Assembly: GCF_900110685.1 (NCBI RefSeq)
Contig: NZ_FOES01000028.1
Coordinates: 1 to 35,505, forward strand
Origin: Piscibacillus halophilus
Lineage (GTDB): Bacteria > Bacillota > Bacilli > Bacillales > Alkalibacillaceae
Direction: 5' to 3'
Length of the DNA: 35,505 nt
The position numbers and the translations under genes are program-made. Of this stretch, positions 22,962-30,739 are shown piece after piece (position 1 is the first letter of the stretch; each line of letters begins with the position of its first letter). A model generated the notes under the pieces. That model was not told the DNA's origin. It saw only the letters and a program-made list of their open reading frames with translations, and did not search any database.

Positions 22962-23194
22962 ATGAAATCATTTTTAATTAATCACAATTTTAGTCGATTG
23001 TGGGGAGCGAACCTCGGTACGATTATGAGTGATCGTTTTAGAGAACTTGTCATCCCATGGTTGATATTAAATATTACGAAGTTTCCTCTTAAACATTAGG
23101 CGTGGCCATACTTTTTATTGGAGCGTCGATCGTTATTTCGCAAAAACATATAAGTAAACCCGTCCATGAGATTGAACCAATGGATATGGGCTAG
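22962..23194 (+). pseudogene. Remnant of an MFS transporter (both ends, middle deleted)
   Basis: GGAAGGG precedes ATG 22962, which opens a 45-codon frame reading MKSFLINHNFSRLWGAN, then IMSDRFRELVIPWLIL. This is the usual first helix of a drug-exporter-type MFS protein; it ends at TAG 23097-23099. A second frame from 23105 to TAG 23192-23194 reads AILFIGASIVISQKHISK with a hydrophilic tail, like the last helix and C-terminus of the same kind of protein. About ten helices are missing between them. The simplest reading is an internal deletion of about 1 kb; the product cannot transport. Confidence 0.65.
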
Positions 23195-23216
23195 GGGAAC
23201 GACGGCACAATGATCC

Positions 23217-24233
23217 TTACCACCGTGCTTGGTGATCCTCTGCCCATCCTAACAACCTTTGAATTTGAATTGTTTGTCCATCGTCGGTTTCAACTGTCCC
23301 ACTGTAATAACCAATCATTTGATGAACGTTTGATTTAATGATTCCAAGATTCGTTTTCGATACTCGTTCAAAAATTGGCTCGAACATTAACTTGACTCGT
23401 TTATTATTTGGAGAATGAATAACCCAAGGTTTCATATAGTCATGGTGATCGTAAACCCAATCTAAATCCTCGTGTATTTTGTGAAGTTTTTGATCAATGA
23501 TAATCCCGTTTTCCGTCTGACCAGTGTTATCCGTCCACTGTCCACCAAAATTCAGTCCAATTCGGTAACCATCCGCAAATCCAGAGGCTGCACCCCAATT
23601 CCATTTAGAACGGTACGGCCATTTGCCACGTCCAAAATCAAGTGTGGCAAACGAATCACTCATTTGAAAAGTATAATCACCCTGACTCCAAGACACCTTT
23701 CCTTCAGTAGGCAGTGCTACTTGCTTGGATGTGAATTGAAAGCGAGAGTTACTCCATGGAATGACGACATTAAGGGATTCATGGTCAGTTTTACGTACTA
23801 TGTTGAATTGAGCCTCTAAAGGTTTGTCTTCGAAAAAATTTAACCAACTTACATTTAATTTCGTCACATGTTCCTCATCTTTAATAGATACATGAACTCC
23901 TTTACCTTTAAAGTATATTGAATCTTGTACATTATCTGGAATCGAGAGGCCTTTCCCGAGTGGGATTAGGATGGATTTTTCTACAAATTTTCTGGTTGTA
24001 AAGTCATATATGTACGCGAAAATGACTGCTGCATAATCTAGATGAGACACCGTAACTGAAAAAAGAGCTTCTCGATTGGTCATACACCAATAGTTCCACT
24101 TCTTTTTACGTAAAAAACTCCCTTTTAAATTGCAATAAACCATTGGGTGTCGCGCCCAACCAACACTCACTTGATTTAATTTTCCTTTTTCATCACACAG
24201 CTTAACTGCGCGAGTGATTTCTCTACCCTTCAT
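23217..24233 (-). CDS. DUF2804 family protein
   Basis: A 338-residue soluble protein of the DUF2804 family, recognised from its start GREITRAVKLCDEKGKLNQVSVGWARHPM and the following KKKWNYWCMTNREALFSVTVSHLDYA. The second half has DFGRGKWPYRSKWNWGAASG and a repeated beta-rich pattern. No catalytic role is known to me. AGGAGG precedes ATG 24233. It is divergent from the SRPBCC-YndJ operon. Its 3' end lies close to the MFS remnant. Confidence 0.78.
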   Translation of the reverse strand: MKGREITRAVKLCDEKGKLNQVSVGWARHPMVYCNLKGSFLRKKKWNYWCMTNREALFSVTVSHLDYAAVIFAYIYDFTTRKFVEKSILIPLGKGLSIPDNVQDSIYFKGKGVHVSIKDEEHVTKLNVSWLNFFEDKPLEAQFNIVRKTDHESLNVVIPWSNSRFQFTSKQVALPTEGKVSWSQGDYTFQMSDSFATLDFGRGKWPYRSKWNWGAASGFADGYRIGLNFGGQWTDNTGQTENGIIIDQKLHKIHEDLDWVYDHHDYMKPWVIHSPNNKRVKLMFEPIFERVSKTNLGIIKSNVHQMIGYYSGTVETDDGQTIQIQRLLGWAEDHQARW

Positions 24234-24373
24234 TAGCGGCGCCTCCTTCTATTATCTTATATATGAGATAGGAGGGTTATAATCCTTTTAAAAATTGAAG
24301 GGTGTGTTCGTCACGAATTTCACGACTTCTCCCTACATGATAGAATAGTAAAGAGAGAATTAGGAGGGGTCTG

Positions 24374-25279
24374 ATGGGGAAAAAGCCAATTTATGTCGAA
24401 ATACCAATAAAGGCTCACATGGACAATTTATGGAAAGTGACACAAACACCAGAAGAACATGAAAAGTGGGATTTACGTTTTTTGTCGATTACATATTTAC
24501 CGAAAAATGAAGGAGAACCACAGCATTTTACATATCGAACGAATATTGGATTTGGTCTTTCAATTAAAGGCTGGGGGAAAAGTGTTGGCACCCATAATGC
24601 TTCAGATGGAGCAAAAACGTCATCGTTGCACTTTGGGACCGATCAGAAAATGTCACTGATTAAAGAAGGGCGCGGTTACTGGAAGTACCATCCTCAATCG
24701 GATGGTACGATTCAATTTTTAACTCAATATCATTACGATACAAGGTGGGGAAAGTTTGGCGAATTAATTGATCTCATATTCCGTCCTCTAATGGGATGGG
24801 CAACGGCACTTAGTTTTGACGTTGCTCGTCGTTGGCTGGAAAAAGGTGAAGCACCAGCGACACAATATGTTCGCTTCTTTAGTACTTGGATGATCTCGGT
24901 TCTCTTTTTTATCGTCTGGACTTACCATGGGCTTGTACCGAAACTTTTGTTTATGCATCCAACTGAAATATCGATGACAACAGGGGTACTTCCTTTAACT
25001 GAACAACAAGCAGTTTGGCTAAATAATGTAGTGGGATCGCTTGAAATACTATTCGGGTTATTATGGCTGGTTTATTCAAAGAAACACCATCTCTTTAAAC
25101 TACAACTTATTGTTTTTCCACTACTTGGTTTGTCTGCCGTCATGGCGGATACTAGTCATTTAACGCATCCGTTTAATCCGCTGACCTTTAACTTAGCACT
25201 TATGATATTATCTGCGGCTGGGTTATTAGTTAGTCGTGACGTTCCGACTGCTAAACAATGCATACGACAACCAAAATAA
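24374..25279 (+). CDS. SRPBCC domain fused to a DoxX-like membrane domain
   Basis: A 301-residue two-part protein. Residues about 1-160 form a START/SRPBCC-type ligand-binding domain (YVEIPIKAHMDNLWKVTQTPEEHEKWDLRF, ending near WLEKGEAPATQ). Residues about 165-290 carry four hydrophobic helices of DoxX-like type. SRPBCC domains bind hydrophobic ligands, so lipid handling at the membrane is a plausible role (inference). AGGAGGGG precedes ATG 24374. It opens an operon with DUF4166 and yndJ; the gap to the next gene is ten bases. Confidence 0.75.
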   Translation: MGKKPIYVEIPIKAHMDNLWKVTQTPEEHEKWDLRFLSITYLPKNEGEPQHFTYRTNIGFGLSIKGWGKSVGTHNASDGAKTSSLHFGTDQKMSLIKEGRGYWKYHPQSDGTIQFLTQYHYDTRWGKFGELIDLIFRPLMGWATALSFDVARRWLEKGEAPATQYVRFFSTWMISVLFFIVWTYHGLVPKLLFMHPTEISMTTGVLPLTEQQAVWLNNVVGSLEILFGLLWLVYSKKHHLFKLQLIVFPLLGLSAVMADTSHLTHPFNPLTFNLALMILSAAGLLVSRDVPTAKQCIRQPK

Positions 25280-25289
25280 GGAGAGTCCA

Positions 25290-25892
25290 ATGTCTATCTA
25301 TAAACAGGTTCTTGGAGAAGATTTTCATCAACTTCATCCAATGTTACAAAAACGCTATGAAATGATGGGGGAGCGTCCAATTAGAGGTGAAGGCGTCATG
25401 ACCGAAATCCAAGGCGGACCCAAATTATTAAAACCTCTTATGAAACTTGGAATGAAACGTAAACTTCTTTTTCCGGAGTCTGGGGAGGATGTGCCTTTTA
25501 CCATCATTAATTCTCCTCGAGGCAAGAGAAAACAAATTCATTGGGAGCGACAGTTTCATTTTCCTAACAATACTAGGTACTTCAACGCGCTTATGAGCTT
25601 GAATGAAGAGAGTTTAGTGATTGAAGACTATCTTGGTGAGCCAGCATTAGTTTATTCGGATTTAATATTTAAAGTCGACAGTGGGGCCCTAACCATTCGA
25701 TCACATAAACAACGGTTGGTGCTAGGTAAAATAGAGATTCCACTTCCTAGATGGTTTCAAAGACTTGCTGTTGTTAAGGAGAGTTACCATGATCAGTCAA
25801 AGAAATTTGAGATTGCGGTTCAGGTTCGTAATCCATTGATGGGTCAGATTTTTAGTTATAAAGGGGAATTTACGAGTGAGGATATTACATAA
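25290..25892 (+). CDS. DUF4166 domain protein
   Basis: A 200-residue soluble protein resembling DUF4166: SIYKQVLGEDFHQLHPMLQKRY, then FPESGEDVPFTI, RQFHFPNNTRYF and LPRWF near the C-terminal third. No function is established to my knowledge. ATG 25290 follows AAGGAGAG; the frame upstream to 25236 lies within the preceding gene and has no site. Its last 17 bases overlap the yndJ start, so translation is coupled. Confidence 0.7.
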   Translation: MSIYKQVLGEDFHQLHPMLQKRYEMMGERPIRGEGVMTEIQGGPKLLKPLMKLGMKRKLLFPESGEDVPFTIINSPRGKRKQIHWERQFHFPNNTRYFNALMSLNEESLVIEDYLGEPALVYSDLIFKVDSGALTIRSHKQRLVLGKIEIPLPRWFQRLAVVKESYHDQSKKFEIAVQVRNPLMGQIFSYKGEFTSEDIT

Positions 25893-27426
25893 ATTAGGGC
25901 TTATGAATATGGTGATTTTAGCTATAGTGGCTATTTTAACTCCCCATGACTGGTATTTTCTAATTTTAACAGCTGCACAGTTAATCTTTGTACCGATTGT
26001 GTTGAGCTCGATTCATGAGACAAAGCAGATTGTTTGGTTTGCGATTCCGGCTTTTTTAGCCGTTATCTTGATCCAACTTACACCTGATTCAACTTGGCAC
26101 GCTGGATTCGCGGCGATATATTTGATTTATACGCTTGCTGTTGCCTTTGAAGGTGTGAAGCGGTTTCTGCGCCGTGGTTTTACACATATGGAAGAGAGTT
26201 TTATAGATCTTGGAATGATGTTTCTTGCAGTAGGTGGCATGTGGTTTTTCGCTTATGAAGCGGGAATTGATACAGGATTTAGTCCGATTATGACGTGGTT
26301 GACTGGAATTCATTTTCACTATGCAGGTTTTTTATTGCCAGTGTTCGCAGGGATATTAGGGAGACTTTATAAATCTAAGCTATATCAATGGGTAGCACCA
26401 GCTCTCGTTTTGGCTCTTGTATTAGTCGCTTTAGGAATCACCTTTTCAACCACTCTTGAGCTCATTTCTGTCTTCGTTTATATCTTTGCAATTTATGGGT
26501 TAATTGGTATGAGTTTTCGAGCAGGCTATCAACACAATGTCCAAAAATGGTTATTTCGCATCTCATTTCTAGCGCTTGGTATATCCATACTTTTCTCACT
26601 GCTGTATGCATATGGGAATTGGTCGGGATATTATACGATGACCATCGATTTTATGATTAAATTTCATGGATTAACTAATGCTTTGCTTTTTGCAGGTATT
26701 GGAACCATAGCAGCTTCTAGCTTTACACCACCACAACGATATGAAAAGCCTGTTTTTCCAGTTAGCGAGCTTCGCGGAGGATTGTCTATAGGGGAGTCCT
26801 TTTTAACAGGTAAAAAGGCAAATCAGGACTCTACAAGTGGTCTTGTGGATGATATGGATGTTTACAATCTAGAACTTAATACAACGGTAAAGGATTTTTA
26901 TGAAAACACGTCAGATTATCGCCTGTATGCGAGTGTTCATTGGAAAACATGGTTTAAACCATTCGCGGCCATCTATAAATTAATCAGCCATTACGTTCAG
27001 CAAATAAATCTTCCGTTGTCTAGAAAAAGAGTTGAAATGATAGGAGATGTCATTCTGATAAAACCTGAGCTTGATTCTCGAAAGAAAGTTAGAGCTTGGC
27101 TTCGAAAGATAAATCATCACACGACCTTTGTCGCCCTCTACTCGGAACATACCTTTAGCGGGGAAACGTTTATGAACATTGCCTTACCACTTCCAGGCTC
27201 AACGATGATCGGTGTTCTTAATTTGACTCAAGAACAAGATCAACTCATTCTATCAAGTGAAAAAGTAGGGATTTTCTTAGCCTTTCGCGAATACGTTATG
27301 AAACTCCCTATAAGTGAACGGTTTAAAGTATGGGAAACAGATGTTGGTCAATTGCATGCTCAACATAACATGTGGATTTTCGGATTGCCGTTTTTGAGCA
27401 TTGATTATGATATAGAAAGGAAGTAA
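25876..27426 (+). CDS. yndJ: YndJ family membrane protein
   Basis: A 516-residue protein with about nine to ten hydrophobic helices in residues 1-285 and a soluble C-terminal domain of about 230 residues (from VSELRGGLSIGES). This arrangement matches YndJ of Bacillus subtilis, an uncharacterised protein also found beside DUF4166 and SRPBCC/DoxX-like genes. GTG 25876 has AAAGGGGAA upstream and lies inside the DUF4166 gene. The next gene starts three bases after its stop. Function unknown. Confidence 0.78.
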   Translation: MRILHKLGLMNMVILAIVAILTPHDWYFLILTAAQLIFVPIVLSSIHETKQIVWFAIPAFLAVILIQLTPDSTWHAGFAAIYLIYTLAVAFEGVKRFLRRGFTHMEESFIDLGMMFLAVGGMWFFAYEAGIDTGFSPIMTWLTGIHFHYAGFLLPVFAGILGRLYKSKLYQWVAPALVLALVLVALGITFSTTLELISVFVYIFAIYGLIGMSFRAGYQHNVQKWLFRISFLALGISILFSLLYAYGNWSGYYTMTIDFMIKFHGLTNALLFAGIGTIAASSFTPPQRYEKPVFPVSELRGGLSIGESFLTGKKANQDSTSGLVDDMDVYNLELNTTVKDFYENTSDYRLYASVHWKTWFKPFAAIYKLISHYVQQINLPLSRKRVEMIGDVILIKPELDSRKKVRAWLRKINHHTTFVALYSEHTFSGETFMNIALPLPGSTMIGVLNLTQEQDQLILSSEKVGIFLAFREYVMKLPISERFKVWETDVGQLHAQHNMWIFGLPFLSIDYDIERK

Positions 27427-27429
27427 CGT

Positions 27430-28281
27430 ATGCGAACAGAATCAGAAATGATGGAATTAATTTTGAGTACAGCACGTGAAGATGAACGAATACGAGCGGT
27501 TTGGATGAATGGATCAAGAGTCAATCCTAATGCAAAGCGAGATATCATGCAAGATTATGATGTGGTATATGTGGTAAAGGATATTAATAGTTTTCAACAA
27601 GAGGTGAATTGGGTGGATCGATTTGGTGAAAGAGTCATCATGCAAATTCCTAACCCATCACCATGGCAAGTAGAAAATAATGTCGTAACCTATTTGATGC
27701 AATTTAAAGATGTGAATCGAATAGATCTCCACTTGGTGCCAGTCGAAAAAGTAACAGATATGATGAAAACAGCGGAGAGTTTAACGGAAGTGTTACTAGA
27801 TAAAGATGGTGTCATCCCTAAACTTCCTCCAGCTAGTGATCGAGATTATTATGTATCCAGGCCTTCAGTAAGTGATTTCAACCATACTTGTAATGAGTTT
27901 TGGTGGGTAATGCCATATGTTGCTAAAGGTTTGTGGCGTGGAGAAGTATTATACGCTAAAGGGATATTAGAAGGACCGTTACGAAATGCGTTAATGCAAA
28001 TGTTAGATTGGTCGGTTGCTATAGATTATGATTTTAAAATTAGTACGGGAAAGTTTAGTAAAGAGTTACACGCCCTATTAGATCAAACAACGTGGAACCG
28101 ACTATTAGATACGTTTCCGACAGCGCATAAAAATTCTATTTGGCAAGCGTTAGAAATCATGGGAGATTTATTTCATGATGTAGCAAAAACTTGTGCACAG
28201 CGACTAGGTTTCAATTATAATGAGGAGGAAGAACAATCTGTACGTCAATACATGAAACGGGTTAAAAATAACGAAATTTAG
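27430..28281 (+). CDS. Aminoglycoside 6-adenylyltransferase-like protein, ANT(6)/AadK family
   Basis: A 283-residue cytosolic nucleotidyltransferase. The polymerase-beta-like motif NGSR (27-30) followed by QDYDVVYVV (41-49, D42 and D44), and a later acidic position in NRIDLHLVP, supply the expected nucleotide and metal sites. Family members such as AadK adenylylate streptomycin at the 6-position, giving resistance. Whether this chromosomal copy does so is unknown; many Bacillaceae carry divergent, cryptic homologues. ATG 27430 lies three bases after the yndJ stop with AAAGGAAG upstream, so it is co-transcribed with yndJ. Confidence 0.82.
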   Translation: MRTESEMMELILSTAREDERIRAVWMNGSRVNPNAKRDIMQDYDVVYVVKDINSFQQEVNWVDRFGERVIMQIPNPSPWQVENNVVTYLMQFKDVNRIDLHLVPVEKVTDMMKTAESLTEVLLDKDGVIPKLPPASDRDYYVSRPSVSDFNHTCNEFWWVMPYVAKGLWRGEVLYAKGILEGPLRNALMQMLDWSVAIDYDFKISTGKFSKELHALLDQTTWNRLLDTFPTAHKNSIWQALEIMGDLFHDVAKTCAQRLGFNYNEEEEQSVRQYMKRVKNNEI

Positions 28282-28292
28282 GAGTTTTACAT

Positions 28293-28685
28293 ATGCATTT
28301 TATTGATATTCTATTAATTTTTGCGGCTTTATTCATTGCAGCCTTCATAGTTGAACTTATTCTTACTAAGATTTTTAATATAGAAGTCCGCACACAACGA
28401 TATATTAACAATACTCATAAAAAACGCTATCGACAGTTTCTGATTATCTATTTAGTAATCTTATTCATTTTATTCGGTTTGTATATTTTAGGGTTAATCA
28501 TCGTGTTCATCCCTATTACATTAATAGTCTTGTACCCTGTTTGCAGTTCGATTGTGGATATGGTCATGGAATGGAAGCATGCTCGTGAGTCACGTCGATT
28601 TATTATTTCAATTTCCAACATCGCAGTCTATGTTTCTTTCATTGTGTTACTGTTCACGACAGACTTTTTCGGATATTATTCTTAA
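28293..28685 (+). CDS. Small membrane protein, possibly DUF4181-like
   Basis: A 130-residue protein with four predicted helices: about residues 4-24, 48-66, 68-88 and 105-126. A basic cytoplasmic-type loop (RTQRYINNTHKKRYRQ) lies between the first two. The N-H-K-K segment after the first helix is reminiscent of DUF4181, a Bacillus membrane family of unknown role, but I am not certain. TAGGAG precedes ATG 28293, eleven bases after the adenylyltransferase stop, so it is probably in the same operon. Confidence 0.6.
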   Translation: MHFIDILLIFAALFIAAFIVELILTKIFNIEVRTQRYINNTHKKRYRQFLIIYLVILFILFGLYILGLIIVFIPITLIVLYPVCSSIVDMVMEWKHARESRRFIISISNIAVYVSFIVLLFTTDFFGYYS

Positions 28686-28704
28686 GGTCTAAGGAGAGGG
28701 AGAC

Positions 28705-28926
28705 ATGCCGTTTTTAAAAGCGATCATTCACATTAATGCTTGGTCACATTTAGCGCTTGTGTTTTACGGTCTGATTTTTACATTACCATATGAAACTTAC
28801 TTCAGTATCTCTAGTAAAATAGTGATAGGGTCCATTTTTATTTATTTACTCCTTGGAATTTATGTTGATTTAAATGATTATAAGAGGTTTGGATATTTTG
28901 TTCGTCAATGGCTGTCTAATAAGTAA
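28705..28926 (+). CDS. Very small membrane protein, last gene of the operon
   Basis: A 73-residue protein with two hydrophobic helices: about residues 11-28 and 37-54, then a basic, aromatic tail (YKRFGYFVRQWLSNK). AAGGAGAGG precedes ATG 28705. I recognise no family. The operon's terminator hairpin overlaps the last codons of this gene. Confidence 0.55.
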   Translation: MPFLKAIIHINAWSHLALVFYGLIFTLPYETYFSISSKIVIGSIFIYLLLGIYVDLNDYKRFGYFVRQWLSNK

Positions 28927-28943
28927 TTTAGACAGTTTTTTTA
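28912..28943 (+). terminator. Terminator overlapping the 3' end of the preceding gene
   Basis: CTGTCTAA (28912-28919) pairs with TTAGACAG (28928-28935), then seven Ts. The left arm lies in the last codons of the 73-residue protein and the stop codon sits in the loop. Confidence 0.85.
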
Positions 28944-28972
28944 AAAGATCATTACAAAAAGGGAGTGATGAC

Positions 28973-30370
28973 ATGTCGCACATTAAAGTTGTGGATCAGT
29001 TAATTGAGGAAAAGAAAGAGTTATTCATGGATATGAGTGATCGAGTCTGGGATTTTGCTGAAACAGCTTTTTTAGAAAAGCAGTCAGCTGACTATATTGT
29101 TTCAAAGCTAGAAGAGCAAGGGTTTGAAGTTGAACGAGGTGTCGCGGGTATTGAAACAGCTTTTGTTGGTACCTTTGGGAGTGGTGCACCAGTCGTTGGA
29201 TTTTTAGGTGAGTATGATGCATTACCTGGGTTAAGTCAGGAAAAAGGTGTAGCTGAACATAAGCCAATCGTTAAAGGCGGAAATGGACACGGGTGTGGTC
29301 ACAACTTGCTTGGTACAGGTTCATTTGCGGCAGCAATTGCAGTGAAAGATTATATGGAGAAACATGGGATTGAAGGCACGGTAAAATACTTTGGATGTCC
29401 AGCTGAAGAGTTTGGAGACGGTAAAGCATTTATGGCAAAAGAAGGCGTCTTTGATGAATTAGACTTTGCCTTATGTTGGCACCCAGCTCCGATCAATTCA
29501 GTGTTTAAAATGAATGTTCTCGCTGTCAATCAAGTGTATTTCCGATTTAAAGGGCGTTCAGCTCATGCCGCAGCAAGCCCTCACCTAGGACGGAGTGCGC
29601 TAGACGCAGTTGAACTCATGAATATCGGTGTAAACTATTTACGTGAACACATCATACCAGAAGCACGTGTACATTATGCTGTGACGAATACAGGTGGTGA
29701 TGCGCCTAACGTCGTCCAATCAGATGCAGAAGTTCTCTATTTAATCCGTGCACCTAAAGTTTCTCAAGTACAGAGTATCTATGAACGCGTTTGTAAAATT
29801 GCGGAAGGCGCAGCATTAATGACGGAAACCGAACTTGAAATCGTGTTTGATAGTGGTTCGTCGGATATGGTTGAGAACCATACACTTGATTCAGTAATGG
29901 AAAAGAACTTATATGAGTTAGAGCCACCTCAGTTCTCAGAAGATGAAGTCGCGTTTGCTGAAAAAATTCGTGAGACCTTATCAGAAGAAGAGAGAAATAC
30001 GTTATGGGCAAGTGGAATAGAAGGCGTGGCACTCACTGATTTTGTTATTGATCGTGAAGCTCAAGACTCATCAGCAGGCTCAACCGATGTCGCAGATGTC
30101 AGTTGGATTGCACCCACCACTCAGGCCTTAACCACCTGTATAGCCAACGGTACGGCGCTGCACTCCTGGCAAGCCGTCTCACAAGTCGGAACATCCATCG
30201 GGCAAAAAGGAATGCTTTATGCCGGAAAGGTCATGGCCGCAACCGCTTTAGATGTGATGCAAGATCCAGAGCTTTTACAAAAAGCCAAAACTGAACATAG
30301 CCAGGTAGCAGGAAAAGATCGATATATCAGTCCAATTCCAGACGGAGTTAAAGCAGGGTTGACTGAATAA
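28973..30370 (+). CDS. M20 family amidohydrolase, AbgB-like
   Basis: A 465-residue cytosolic metallo-amidohydrolase of the M20D type, closest in feel to the p-aminobenzoyl-glutamate hydrolase subunit AbgB. Visible motifs are FLGEYDALPG (77-86), the metal-binding GHGCGHN (105-111), PAEEFGDGK (143-151) with the catalytic glutamate pair, and H170. These enzymes cut amide bonds of N-acyl amino acids or folate breakdown products; the substrate here is unknown. ATG 28973 follows AAAGGGAG; a longer frame to 28874 reads through the upstream gene and terminator. It has its own terminator and faces the TRAP operon. Confidence 0.87.
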   Translation: MSHIKVVDQLIEEKKELFMDMSDRVWDFAETAFLEKQSADYIVSKLEEQGFEVERGVAGIETAFVGTFGSGAPVVGFLGEYDALPGLSQEKGVAEHKPIVKGGNGHGCGHNLLGTGSFAAAIAVKDYMEKHGIEGTVKYFGCPAEEFGDGKAFMAKEGVFDELDFALCWHPAPINSVFKMNVLAVNQVYFRFKGRSAHAAASPHLGRSALDAVELMNIGVNYLREHIIPEARVHYAVTNTGGDAPNVVQSDAEVLYLIRAPKVSQVQSIYERVCKIAEGAALMTETELEIVFDSGSSDMVENHTLDSVMEKNLYELEPPQFSEDEVAFAEKIRETLSEEERNTLWASGIEGVALTDFVIDREAQDSSAGSTDVADVSWIAPTTQALTTCIANGTALHSWQAVSQVGTSIGQKGMLYAGKVMAATALDVMQDPELLQKAKTEHSQVAGKDRYISPIPDGVKAGLTE

Positions 30371-30376
30371 TAAAGT

Positions 30377-30412
30377 AAGAACCAATTCATTGATCAGAAT
30401 TGGTTCTTTTTT
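30377..30412 (+). terminator. Terminator after the M20 amidohydrolase gene
   Basis: AAGAACCAATTC (30377-30388) pairs with GAATTGGTTCTT (30397-30408), followed by further Ts. Confidence 0.9.
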
Positions 30413-30468
30413 AACGCAAAATATTTAACTTTATAAAAGACTTGAACTTGTCGATAAGCCAGCTCTTA

Positions 30469-30664
30469 TTATTAGAAAATTTTTATGAATATTTGAAACC
30501 TAAGGCATCTTATTAGAAAGAGATGCTATTTACTAGAAATAATGGATGTTTTATTAGACAGAATCGTGAATTTTCTAGACAAATTCACTTTTTTATTAGA
30601 CAAACTGAGCAATTTACTAGAATTTATAACGATATATTAGATAAATCCCAACTTTATTAGAAAA
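30469..30664. repeat. 20-21-bp periodic repeat array, core TTATTAGAcAAA (about ten units)
   Basis: Most of the 368-bp gap between the M20 and TRAP genes is this array. Cores resembling TTATTAGA start at 30469, 30489 (weak), 30510, 30530, 30551, 30572, 30593, 30614, 30634 and 30654, that is 20 or 21 bp apart. The central units at 30551-30614 keep exactly 21 bp. Variants include TTACTAGA and TTTCTAGA. Terminators flank it on both sides. On the minus strand the central units read Leu-Ser-Asn-Lys type heptads (LSNKKVN, LSRKFTI, LSNKTSI). The 20-bp steps shift frame, and a stop occurs after the 30530 unit. Outside the array and terminators the gap holds nothing evident. Confidence 0.82.
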
Positions 30665-30701
30665 TTCGCTTTAACATATAATAAATTGTTATAACAAGAA
30701 A

Positions 30702-30739
30702 ACCTCGGAAGTTGGTTAAAAACAACTTCCGAGGTCTTT
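30702..30739 (-). terminator. Terminator of the TRAP operon (likely bidirectional)
   Basis: ACCTCGGAAGTTG (30702-30714) pairs perfectly with CAACTTCCGAGGT (30723-30735) around an 8-base loop, placed just after the TRAP permease stop codon. Short T runs follow in both directions. Confidence 0.85.
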
